Shown here: positions 20,540 through 32,299 of the stretch, piece after piece
Numbering within the stretch: the stretch's first letter is position 1
How the letters are laid out: the number at the start of each line of letters is the position of its first letter
Assembly (NCBI GenBank): GCA_037179385.1
Contig: CM074195.1
Location: 6,990,938-7,054,937, forward strand
Length of the DNA stretch: 64,000 nt
Reading direction: 5' to 3'
DNA from: Holothuria scabra
Taxonomy: Eukaryota; Echinodermata; Holothuroidea; Aspidochirotida; Holothuriidae
Made by a program: the position numbers and the translations under genes
Notes under the pieces: model-generated
What the model saw: only the letters and a program-made list of their open reading frames with translations
Told to the model about the DNA's origin: nothing
Databases searched by the model: none

Positions 20540-21905
20540 ATGGATCCCATAATTAGTATTGTTGTAAACTACATTCTTCTTCTTCATTTCTGCATCAACG
20601 GACAAGAGGTAAAATTAATGTTTAATACGTCACAGTATGACGGTACGAATGATTATTACGCTTACATCGGTGAAGATATTGTACTAACATGCGTTGTTCC
20701 CTTTGGAGAGGAACAAGTGTATATAAACAGGGGCCCGTACTTTTCTATAAATTACCGATTTCTTGTTTTAAAAGTGAGGAATCGCCTTATGTGGCAAATG
20801 AACACGACAAATATTCATTTCAGTCTAACAATGGGAGATATCAGTTAACTATTTACGATTTGCAAAAATCCGATAGTCTGATTTACCGGTGTGTATCCTG
20901 CTCAAGTTTTTTATCGTGCAGTGAGCAGGTAGAGATATTCCTGGACATCAAGAACAGATCCGATCACTCACAGAAGCCTGACTTTTGTGAGTTGATCCAC
21001 AATATTGATGGTATCTTTTTTAGCGGGGATGATCTTGTTATAAGGTGCCCGAAACTTCCGCTTACATTGAGAGCTTCTAGTGACACGGGCACGTCCATCG
21101 TTAACTTCGAAATGAACGACAATGACGGCATGTTCAACTTTCTAACTGTAGAAGAGGTGAGCATGAGCTTTAACGGAACAATGCTATCATGTTTTGACGC
21201 TCAACGTAACGACTTAACTAAAAATTATTGCGCATTTCTTCCAACAATTTTTGTCTTTAATGAAATAGAAATCGTGTTATCAGGTGGAGATGGTCAGATA
21301 AGTAATGGGACAAATGTGACTCTTACCTGTCACAGCTATCCGTTTTTACCACTTACAATTGAGTGGAATGAGCTTGACAGAAACGTAAGCTTTGAAAACG
21401 TTTCGGTTTCGGAAATAGATCAAGGCAGCCAAATTACTTTCGAAAAGGTAGAATTTCTTACTTTATCTTCGTCATCATTGACGGTAATTTGCAATGTTAC
21501 AATGTTACAATTGGGTCAGGAAGCAATTCCAAGAGGGTATCAATTTATCCACGAATGGAAGATGTGGCATCAACACAGGAAACACCTCCAGTTTCTTCAG
21601 AAATCATTTCAACACAGATAAGCAGCTCAACACAGATAACGGTCTCAGCCACTGACAAGTCTTTAAGCCCGATGTTTATAGTTGTTCCCATAATACTTGC
21701 GATAGGTATTCTTGGAATCATCGCACTTTACGTCGTTTTCATCAAACTACGGAAACCAATTTCTTCCTCTGAAACCGCCATCCCCAATGGTTACGTAAAT
21801 AATGTATACGACACCAGAAACAGTGAGAAAACAGAACTTGGTCTGTCGTATCATTGTTCTGAAGTTGTCGAAAATACAGCCTATGTATCTTATGACGGAT
21901 ACTAA
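20540..21905 (+). pseudogene. Copy 2: three-Ig receptor with two frameshifts
   Basis: It has the same architecture as copy 1: a signal peptide from MDPIIS to CINGQ, Ig-like domain 1, a middle cysteine-rich Ig module, a third Ig domain, a Ser/Thr stalk, a membrane segment and a tail ending AYVSYDGY. The first lesion, near 20778, is a 1-base deletion relative to copy 3 (GTTTTAAAAGTGAGG against GTTATAAATGGTGAGG). The second, at 21493-21508, is a tandem duplication of AATGTTAC inside the last Ig domain. All other codons stay open, so inactivation looks recent, or the lesions may be allelic or assembly errors. The first domain has the loop CVSCSSFLSC, shorter than in copy 1. From the third Ig domain to the tail it is much closer to copy 1 than it is in domain 1. 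Confidence 0.8.
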
Positions 21906-22626
21906 AGACATTGGTCGATTAGTCATTAAGCAGGTCCTGAGTTTTAAGTTCATGAAAGTGAAAAACTAGGAGCACTCGTCGGCGACCATTACAATCGTTC
22001 GGACATCTTCTTAAACTACATTGTCGTTGGAGTGAAAGGGCTGGCGTGGACAAAAGCAAGTCCATAATTTCAAGAGACTAACATTCATTAAATTCTCACT
22101 TAAAGAAGCCTCTCACCTGGGCAGTTACTAAGAAGTTTGTTAATCTGTGTATCAATAAGATCAAACCTTTAAGTTAAATCACTCAGTACTATAAATCGCT
22201 GCGTCCACAATCCTGAAGGTTTTTTACACTCATAGGTCTACATAATAAGCAACTTCGGAAATTTCTTTCGGGACTATACACATGGGCTCATCATTCAAAT
22301 GGAAGGGATAAACAAAACCCCCTCTCATACAACACGTGTTACACAATTTGAGTTAACTTTAAAATTTTGTGAAAGCAGTCTTTCTTAATATATATGTCCA
22401 TGGAGGGTTCTTAAGTGTAGTTATGTGATGCGCACTTTTAAACGATGTTTTGGTATAGCAATCTGAGTTATTGTAAACTTCCGTTAAATAGGCGTAACCC
22501 GGCTCTGTTCAGTTGGACAAGACACTTCAATTTATGCGTAATGTTGACTGCATGTACTGCATGAAAACGAATGAATGCAGTTTACTTCGTGCTGAGCTCA
22601 GTTTGTGTGCCCCATGTGTTCCACAA
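21906..22626 (+). repeat. 3' flank of copy 2 (module block)
   Basis: It parallels 7189-7935 with phrases CAGTCCTTCTTAATA-like and TCCATGGAGGGTT. The match is broken at CCACAA by the transposon at 22627 and resumes at 24385 with TTCCACG. No additional gene. Confidence 0.65.
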
Positions 22627-24384
22627 CAGTGGCGGATCCAGGAATTTGCATGGGGGGGGGGGGTCTGCATGTGGATGGGACATCGAATGTACACTGAGCG
22701 AAGCGCCACCATATGTATGGCTGTTGGTTAGCCTCTAATGCCTATTAAAATTCAGGAGATATAAAATGGGGGTGGTAGGCAAGGGTCCAAATTTTACTAT
22801 ATTTTCAAATGTGATTACCACACTACTAGGGATGTAATTTGAAGCGCGAGGAGTGAGCTGAAATTTTCGCCCTTCCCAAATATTTGAAAATATGGGGCTT
22901 GTATTGCAGAAAAGTTTGGGATGCTGGGTTTCATGCAAGAAAAATAGCACTGTATATAGTTAACGGTGTCACTTGGTGATCTGGTGTCACAATTGTTGCA
23001 ATTTTCCGATTTTGCCACTTCCAGAGGTCGGAAAAGTTTACCAAAGTGAAGGTATGAGCGAGCACTCCTGCTAAAAAATTGCAAATTGCGCCGCGTGAAG
23101 GGTGCGGAAAATTTTGCTTTCTCAAATCAAATAATGACGAATATGGAATATGGTTTTATTAGAGCAAAATTGATTGGGAATTTCGTAATTTCATGAGTTG
23201 TCAAAACCACACAAAAAGACTGGTCTCACAATTGGCAAATTTCCGAATTATTCATTTTCATAGCCCCTGCCCCTCCTGGGTGTCTAAGAAAAGCGGGCCG
23301 AGATGCAACATGGTGCTATATGTTCAGTAATTTGAGCCCCCATGAAATTCCCAAGCTTTCAAAACATGGTCTTGAAAGTGCGTGTAATCATTACTTCAAT
23401 GTACTATACGGTCAATTTGAATTTAATACCAAGTGTACTTTTTACCATTGCAAGGTTTTAGGCCATGCCATGTGTAAACTGTACGTAGTGTCATGTAGTA
23501 TGGTGTACTCTCCATGACCTTTAACAGGAACGCCATCTTGTTGTTTAAGAGGAACATTCCCTTCCTTTTGTCATTGATTCCCATGGCTCTTCCTGTTTTC
23601 CGTCACTTGTTACCGGTGAACGTGACAAACCTCCCCTAGTTCCACTTGTATGCTGTATCCCATATTTTCAACGTGTTGCCAAATTCACCCTCTACAGCCT
23701 CCTCATTGGTCGTTTTTAGATCAGCACATTCCTTGATATTTATTTAATATGGTACCTCACAACTTTTAACCAATCAAGGGATTGCACGTTTTCCGATCTC
23801 CCCGAGACATGATGGCTACGAGCGGCAAGTTTTGGTCACACTCACACACTGGTGGAGAAGACCCCAGACGACGAGCACCTGAGTCAATCTGTTTATAGTT
23901 AAATTTTAATAGTTGTTTTTTCTTGCCGGCTGTCAATCGAACGGAATAAAACCGCCAATCATTTTGAATCAGAACTAAATCTTCTTCTTATCTATATATT
24001 TATTCATATCCTACTGTAACTCCTTTCGCCTACAAACTCTGCAACAGCCCCGTACAAGCCTTCGTATCAAGATTGGCCCATTATCCGACAGTAGTCGTAG
24101 CCCCACGTATTGACATAGACACACATGTTATGTCACAAATAGCGATACCAACTGCCGTTGGCCGAGCACGCTAGATATATCATTCGTCATTGCGCAATGT
24201 CTAAACAAAACGAGAATTTACCATAAGGTACGAAAGATAGCTACATTATAATTTACATTTTTCCTTTTAATGAAGAATATGACACAAAAATACGGTAATT
24301 AAATAATGTAACAACTATCACTTTTAAAAAGTAATTACCATCCCGGTGGGGGGAAGCATACACCCCCCTCTGGATCCGCCACTG
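22627..24384. mobile_element. hAT-like non-autonomous element, 1.76 kb, with CAGTGGCGGATCCAG ends
   Basis: The left end CAGTGGCGGATCCAGG and the right end CTGGATCCGCCACTG form 15-bp terminal inverted repeats. Comparison with the uninterrupted flank of copy 1 (CCCACAATTCCACG) shows a clean insertion. The flanking 8-mers TTCCACAA and TCCTTCAA agree at 5 of 8 positions, consistent with an old hAT target duplication. A region near 22880-22935 (GGGGCTTGTATTGCAGAAAA) is shared with the elements near 36530 and 43190. No transposase. Confidence 0.65.
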
Positions 24385-24493
24385 TCCTTCAATTCCACGT
24401 CGCAACCAAATGTTATCTTAAAATTCATTGAGGAACGTAGAATGCTATCAAATTCATTCATTGTTTAAATGAAATGTTCAGGAGATGTGGGGG

Positions 24494-24632
24494 ATGCATA
24501 CGACATCAGAGACAGTGAGAAAACAACTTGGTCTGTCGTGTCATGGTTCTGAAGTTGTCGAAAATACAGCCTATGTAGCTTATGACGGAAACAAAAGACA
24601 TTGGTCGATCAGTCATTAAACAGGTCTTGAGT
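24494..24632 (+). pseudogene. Orphan receptor cytoplasmic-tail fragment downstream of copy 2
   Basis: GCATACGACATCAGAGACAG, then GTTCTGAAGTTGTCGAAAAT and ACAGCCTATGTAGCTTATG, repeats the end of the receptor coding sequence and its first 3' UTR bases. A 2-base deletion (AAAACAACTTGG against AAAACAGAACTTGG) breaks the frame. Shorter repeats of the final TATCTTATGACGG motif follow to about 24700. Copy 1 has nothing at the equivalent place. Confidence 0.7.
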
Positions 24633-27600
24633 TTATGTATCTTTTGGCGGATACTCAGTAAAAGCCCTGAGTATATCTTATGACGGAAACTAAAGACCTG
24701 ATACAATCATTTTCAATCACTTTTACTGGATATAAGAGACGGAAATGAGAGACGGAAATGAGAGAGAAAGGGAAAGGACGGGAATGAAAAAAAAAAGACT
24801 GGAAGCAAGGGCAGGGGTGGGTGTAGTAGAAGGGAAGGGAAGGGAAGCATGAACTCGAAAACAAATTAATATAAAAAAGTCGATCAAGATTTGTGTAAAA
24901 TAAAATTGTAACTAATAACTAGAAGGATTGTTTCCTATTACCTTTCTGGTAAAGCTTTATGTTTTAAATGAAATATTTTAAGAAAAAATTACGATTATTC
25001 GATTTACACGTGAAGATGAGTTTTCGTTGAAAGTTAATCGTTCTTTCAGTTGTACGAAATGCAGTTGTATCTTTTTAGAAGCATGCTATCATGTTAATAA
25101 GGCATTGAGAATAATTGTGCATCTTTCTATTTTATTTCCGAAGTGCTCACGATCTATGCTCTTAGAGAAAAATTGATAGTGTAACTTTGTACTGTAAATA
25201 AGACATTGGGAAAGTAAACAAGAGTCATGACCCGTTACAAATCTAACAATGTCATAATTCATGCAAGTTAGTATTCGTATGACATTTCATGATAGTTTTA
25301 TGTATATTTGCTAGAGGTACGTCGTGACTGAACACTTTTTTGACCGCAAGAAAAAGATAACATAAACGTCACTATGGATTTGCTTTTATGAAACTCATTT
25401 CAAATATTTAAAACAATGTGGGATTGTTATCATCATTATTTTGATACCGTTTCGTAATTCATGCAATTTAACATGTAACTTGTATCTTTTTGGTAGACGA
25501 AGTTTGACAGAAATAATAATATTACACAGAAAAATAGTTTTGTTTAACATTAAAAAAAGATGTTAACCGGAAATTTTCGCTCGCACGTCATTTTTTCTAC
25601 AATTAGAAACAAGTAAGCGTTTTGTTGCCCTCGACAGAGAGTCATTCTGTGACTTCGTTTTTTTAAGGAACAAAGGCATTCCCACCAGGCGCCGTGGGGT
25701 GAACTGGTATAAGATTTCCTTATATCAATGAAATGCTTTCATTGTGTTCACGCTGCGTGCATAACCATTATTACCAATTACGACACACTTGACTGGTCCG
25801 CTAGCTAACCACAAATGCTATGTGACTTTTTGTAGATTCTGGTGTATTTGGTACCGTAAATCGATTAGCCTGTTTCAATTATGTATGTAGTTCACTTCAT
25901 TTCTTCCTTAAGGCAAAAGATGTAATCAGGCCGAAAACAGAGGTTGTTTCAGGAAGTAAGAATTCGGAAATTAAGAAGAAAAATTTCATCATGCCTCCAC
26001 GTCCGTCACAATACCAGCCTAAATTAAAAATTCAATCCAATTCGAACACGAAAGTTGTCTGGAACGTACCCATAGCAATCTTCAAAATTGCAGGTGGGTT
26101 TTGTCTGTAACCATGACACACCAATATGAAATACTGCAAAACACATTGCATACATAAAAGTAGGTCAACTTGAAGTTAACATACAAAGACTTCCCTTGTT
26201 CGAGGTGTCAAGTGGATGACAACACAAAACAACAACATAACAAGAAGTGTGTATTGTTTTATAACCGCAATACAATTCCAGGTGGGCTTGTTCCATTTTA
26301 ATGATGTCCAACGATAGCGTTGAAAGCGTGAACAGCTTTTAGGTCAAGTGTAGCTTGCAACCGCCTATCGAATGTTCCTCACCTGTTACATTGAAGATTA
26401 TCTTGTATTAAATAAACTTAATTTATTTAACCTCTATTGAAACAGCAAAACATTTTACGTCTTGTTAAGGTGTGTACATGTTTTCGTAGATGTATATACA
26501 TTTTTAGTAGTAAAATGCTCAAGTTGGCACTGGATGCAACTAAGGTTTGGAAAGAGGTAAAAGGTACATGACACCTACCACTACTAATATTACCAGTCTT
26601 TCAAAGCAGCACAATAATCATGATGAAACTTTCCTTCTTACTTTTTGAAACATCTTCAGTTCTATGTCTGGTTACATCCTGTTGCCTCGGGGCGAAATGA
26701 ATCACACAATCAGCTTTTACATCTCAGAAATAGATTGACAGCACCAGTCATAAAAGAAGATAAAAAACATAAATTTACTTAACATATTGTATTTAGTAGA
26801 CCATTCATGTTTATTTTTAGTGGCAATAATGACTTTTCACACAGTGTGAACACAATCACTTGAAGGAACAGATCATGTAACCAAGTTCAAGTCGGATACC
26901 AGTTACACCCAAACAGCCTTTGAGTTAGATAAGTCGAGACTCCTTTGGCTCAGTGGCTCGTTTTCAATACTTCATTGCTTCTGCTGAGCACCAAGCAGCA
27001 AGGACACGACCTGAGATCTCATAAGGTGCCATTGTTTAATTCGTAAGAAGAAAAGTCACAGCACGATGATATCAGGTATAGAAACTGCAAGTGGTGATCC
27101 CATATAGTTATTATGAAAACCACACACAAATGCCATTTCGACGCTTTATTGTGTTAGCCAAAATAATAAATTTTCAGCAACAACGTTGCCCTTATCAAGT
27201 CATTGTACGCACTGCAGTCTTCTAAGCATAAGTTTATCCTGCAGAAAGAGTGCAATCATTTAATATAACTTGTAAAACTGAGCACAAGAACCTAAATTCA
27301 TGTCCTTCGTCAGTGGAACCTAACATCTGGTCTTTTGCCAAAGGCTTTTCATATCCTGCCATTCATCACAAGTCTCTCTATTGAATTATGTTTAGCCTCA
27401 CTGACCTGAAGCAACATAGAATCATTACCTAACCATTATTGCACGTAATGCATCAGTGGTCCCTTTATTGCACATTTTTTGAAAGTACCTTACAAAAGCA
27501 TGTTAATTTGCATGAATCGTACGCTTACGGTTAGCAAACTGCAGAATGTTACAAGATTCGATAGGAACAAAGTTGTTACATCTGTTTTGCATTAATACAA

Positions 27601-28830
27601 TATAGCGGCTCAAATGTCATTTGCTTATAAAAGTCCATAACAAGTGTTCCGTAAGGGCTCTACTTAACTTCAGATGTCATGAAGTTAGAAATGTATCAAA
27701 TATGGAAGAAATGGTTTATAAAACGCAAAGTATCTGTCTTAGAAGTTGTAAAATGTTACACATTCTACTCTTTTTCAGGGCGGGGGAGGGTACTTTTTGC
27801 CCATCTCCAGGTCAGGTTGCATCACAGTCTGTGGCATAGGCACGGGGGAGGGGTTTGGGGAAGAACCCCCATGACCCAACCTTGCAATGAAAAAAACACC
27901 TAAAAGAACGGTTTTTCTCTTTATCCTGAGATCTTTCCCTCATGTCGCCCCCCATGAAACCCCCATTTTATAATCATGACTAGGCCACTGATTCCAGCCC
28001 AGACACAGAAGAACAATGACCCTTTTGGATAAAATCCTTATGAATATCGGTTGAATCCCATCAATCGATAGCATTAGTTAACCCCGAGAGTTTATTATCC
28101 CGTTCAAATGATTAGTGCCAGTGTTGTCTCATGTTCAGGAATTCTGCTTTACAGAGGGAAATTGTTTTTCTATTTGACAAAATAATATGCCAATACACTA
28201 GATACCCATTTTGTGGGAAAAGGACCGACTCCTTGTCACAAGGGCGACAAGGAGTCGGCAGATACTTTCAGATACTTTCAAAACAGTAGCTTATCGGGTT
28301 ATAGGCAGAGGTGGCACTCTTCCTGAGTATTGTCGACCTAAATGCCAACTAAAAGGGACATTTCATTATCCATTTCTAAATTAGAATTTGTTTTTGTCTT
28401 TTTAAGCTAATACCGGGATTGAATAGTTTAACCTTTGGTGAGATGATTGTGCGAGGATAGAGACAATATATATGAGAAATTTACATTAGAATTAATCAAA
28501 TTGCCATGCAGAAATAAACTCGGTAGGCTATGGGGAGGAACCTGTTTGTCATCGCCTCGCAGTGGGGTTAAAGTACTTATCATCACTTCGAACGTCATAT
28601 GAATATTAACCTGGTTGTTTGTATAAAAGGAACAACATATTCCAAATCATGTCCTCCAAACCATGTGGCAACAACCTTTTCCTAACCTTAGGTATGCCAA
28701 TTTAAATATTGATTATTTTTGCTTAATCATACCTCCACTTTTCAATATATAGTCATGTTGTGCTGTGTTCTATGGATACATTGCCTCGGGTTTTATTTGT
28801 TTAATATTGCAATCGAACGGTATTTATGAG
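24633..28830. repeat. Module block after copy 2
   Basis: It is diverged relative to 8041-10539 and 15540-18600. The section 26110-27610 has no counterpart in the first module but parallels 43790-48090 (GTAACCATGACACACCAAT, GACTTCCCTTGTTCGAG, TCAAGTGTAGCTTGCAA). No supported gene; small open frames at 27621-27903 are module sequence. Confidence 0.6.
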
Positions 28831-29077
28831 ACCGCGTGTTGGCTAACCAGGGAGCTGCCAGGTCTAAAAGTAGAGCATCCGCCTCTCACGCTTGTCGAGT
28901 CATACCAAAGACTCCAAAAATGGAACTTACTGCCGTTGTGCGTGATGCTCCGCATAAGCAATTGGATAGGGCAAACAAACTAGTAAGCCACAACTAGAAA
29001 AAAGGCCATGGCCGGCTCTAATTGAACCGATCGGTTGGAAACTGGGCCGTAAAACTCCATCTGAGTAACTAATCAAC
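28831..29077 (+). mobile_element. tRNA-Glu-like SINE, decayed
   Basis: The head ACCGCGTGTTGGCTAACC and CATCCGCCTCTCACGC, with the B-box part deleted, is followed by AAAATGGAACTTACTGCC and a degraded tail CTGAGTAACTAATC. Flanks AATCGAACGGTATTTATGAG and AACGAACGATATTTTTGACC are the same target duplication as in the first module, so it was inherited by module duplication. Confidence 0.7.
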
Positions 29078-30859
29078 GAACGATATTTTTGACCTTTCGT
29101 GATACTGTCTGAATATTTGAATATATTTTTCCTGTAACTCTGGAATAACCCCAGCTCATATGTATGGGATAACAGACAACGTTGCTTATTGCCCATACTC
29201 TTTGTAGCCGTATCAAAGTAAATATATCGCATGTAGCGTCTCGAGTTTAATAACAGGATCGCTTCTCAAATACATACCATTTGGATGTATTTGTTAATAT
29301 TAATTCAATCGTGAGGACTTACTTTTAACAAGGGACAATATCATATGTATGTACTTATTATTTACAGCCAAGGATTAGAGGTGACTGAGGCATTTGCAAG
29401 CTTTTGAATTTTGCTAGAATGTTACTCTGTGTGTCATGTTTTCTACATTTGTTCTGTGTGTTTAGACAGTTGGCATGTTCGGACCACTTTTCGCAACTCG
29501 CTTTAAAAAGTGATCTTAATAAATAATATCTATGATCAAATTAAGTTTCATACTTTGAAAACAGACAATTTTGTTAATTTATAACTTTAATCACTGTGCA
29601 CAAAGACACGTACACAGCACTATTAAAACAATTAGTGGTCATTTAAAGGCTTTTCCAATTAAAGTCTTACTCTTACATGTACATATATGGCAGCTAGTGA
29701 GGCAGATATTATTTATTTATCGAAGCACCAACAAAATGTGTTAAATAGCGTCAGCTACATGAAAAAGTAAATACGGCTCAATTTGTTTCAAGCTCTCCCA
29801 ATATGTTGGTCTAGTCGTCCCTTACGGGAATGTCATGGGCATTTTTTCGATCTCCAGCACACAAAGGGAATTGACGATGGCAGAAATTCTGCAGGTCGGT
29901 ATATTAAGCATGGATATATTCTAAACAACATGATCCACATTCATCAAAGGGTTTGAGGAACCAAAGAAAGTTCAAGAGGAGAATTCAATACTCGGACGGT
30001 TACTTCAAGTATAACACGAAAGTTTCTTTTTTCTGAATCATACTTCTCGTTTTCTTACAAGACTTTATCACTACAGACAACTTGTGTACATGTACTTGTT
30101 TGTTTGCACTTATTCCTCAAAATGTGTGGCAGAAAAGTGAGGCAAAAGAATCTAAGCAAGCACAAATGAATATCCGTTCTATTTGAAAAGTCCAAAGCAC
30201 AGGCTGGAACTGGGCATATATATCTTACTTGAACAGTGACAAAGTTCAAAATGACGGCCCTAAAGTACATAACAGAATTTAGTCATCACACAATATTTAC
30301 CATTTTGGAGTGTCAAAAACCATAAATTTGAAACCAGTCCAAATTTCAGGAATATCGCACTTTCCAAAATGACGTCTTCTGAAGTAGACACAAGGAAGTG
30401 AGATCAGTTAGGCCTCTGTGCAACCATATGATACCAAGTACTATGCTGTAGCTCTAGCTAGCAACTTTTGACACATCGGATCCTTGGGCATGTCGTTTTG
30501 AAGTAGTACAAAACAAAGAAATAAAGAGAAATTTCCACTGAATTTGAAATAGTCTGATGTAATGAGGTTTTAGTTGTTTGCATTTTAAGGGAACGGGACT
30601 AACCAACAAAAGTTTAACTCCACTCATAGATTTCACAGGTTGTTCATTGGGCTGTTTGTGAAAGGACACCTCATCAATAATCGTCACCAGTATACGGCAG
30701 ACGGCTCATATGGCAGTGTAAATTATGTGTATACACAGATATGGTCCGGTAATTTGAGCAAACTACACTATAACTATACTGAAGTAATGCAAGTTACTTG
30801 TATAAGACTGATATTTGTTTTGTGACTACTTTAGTTTACGTACGGAGAGGTTTAACAGC
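29078..30859. repeat. Module block and upstream region of copy 3
   Basis: It is parallel to 10805-11716 up to about 30000, then contains roughly 400 bases without visible features, then sequence shared with the region upstream of copy 2 (CGGATCCTTGGGCATG, TTTGTTTTGTGACTACTTTA). The putative acceptor lies just before the copy 3 ATG. Confidence 0.55.
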
Positions 30860-32213
30860 ATGGATACCATTTTTCTGATTGTTGTACACTACATTCTGCT
30901 CTTCATTTCTGCATCAACGGACAAGAGGTTAAATTAATGTTTAATACGTCACAATATAACGGTACGAATGATTATTACGCTTCCATCGGTGAAGATATTG
31001 TACTAACATGCATTGTTCCCTCTTGAGAAGAACAAGTGTATATAAGCAGGGGCACGTATTCTTCCATGACTAACAGGCGTCTTGTTATAAATGGTGAGGA
31101 ATCGAATTTTGTGAAAAATCGAGAAGACAAATATTCGTTTCAGTCTAACAACGGGAGGTATCGGGTGACCATTTAAAATTTGCAAAAATCCGACAGTCTG
31201 AGTTGCCGGTGTAGATTCTGTTCATGGCGTTCGTGCAGTGAGCGAGTAAAAATATTTTTGAACGTAAAGAACAGATCCGATCACTCACAGATGCCCGACT
31301 TTTGTGAGTTGATGAACAACTGTGATGGTATCTTTTTCAGTGGGAATGATCTTATTTTAAGGTTCCCGAAACTTTCGTTTACATTGGAAGCTTCTAATGA
31401 AACGGCTATGTTGAACGTTAGCTTCGAAATGAACGACAATGACGGCATGTTCAACTTTCTAATTGTAAAAGAGGTGAGCATGAGCTTTAACGGAACAATG
31501 CTATCATGTTTTGACGCTCAACGTAACGACGTAACTAAAAATTATTGCGCATTTCTTCCAACAATTTTTTAATTTAATGAAATAGAAATCGTGTTGTCAG
31601 GTGGAGATGGTCAGATAAGTAATGGGGCAAATGTGACTCTTACCTGTCACAGCTATCCGTTTTTACCACTTACAATTGAGTGGAATGAGCTTGACAGAAA
31701 CGTAAGCTTTGAAAAGTCGTTTCGGTTTCGGAAATAGATCAAGGCAGCCAAATTACTTTCGAAAAGGTAGAATTTCTTACTTTATCTTCGTCATCACTGG
31801 CGGTCATTTGCAATGTTACAATTGGGTCAGAAAGCAATTCCAAGAGGGTTTCAATTTATCCACGAATGGCAGATGTGGCATCAACACAGGTAACACCTCC
31901 AGTTTCTTCAGAAATCATTTCAACACAGATAAGCAGCTCAACACAGATAACGGTCTCAGGCACTGACAAGTCTTTAAGCCCGATATTTATAGTTGTTCCC
32001 ATAATACTTGCGATAGGTATTCTTGGAATCATCGCACTTTACGTCGTTTTCATCAAACTACGGAAACCAATTTCTTCCTCTGAAACCGCAATCCCCAATG
32101 GTTACGTAAATAATGTATACGACACCAGAAACAGTGAGAAAACTGAACTTGGTTTGGGGTATCATGGTTCCGAAGTTGTCGAAAATACAGCCTATGTATC
32201 TTATGACGGATAA
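30860..32213 (+). pseudogene. Copy 3: three-Ig receptor pseudogene with multiple lesions
   Basis: The relic start MDTIFLIVVHYILL is followed by a frame loss in the signal peptide (CTGCTCTTCAT against CTTCTTCTTCAT in copy 2). Stops follow in domain 1 (TGA near 31023, TAA near 31175), a TAA closes the middle Ig module near 31570, and an indel near 31713 (GAAAAGTCG) breaks domain 3. A middle stretch (31180-31572) and the stalk, membrane segment and tail (31866-32213) stay open. The first-domain loop is CRFCSWRSC, the shortest in the family. The tail reads NVYDTRNSEKTELGLGYHGS and ends AYVSYDG. Confidence 0.85.
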
Positions 32214-32299
32214 TAAAGACATTGGCCTATTAGTAATTAAGCAGGTCCTGAGTTTTAAGTTCACGAAATGGAAAACTAGAACCCTTCGCCCGCGACCAT

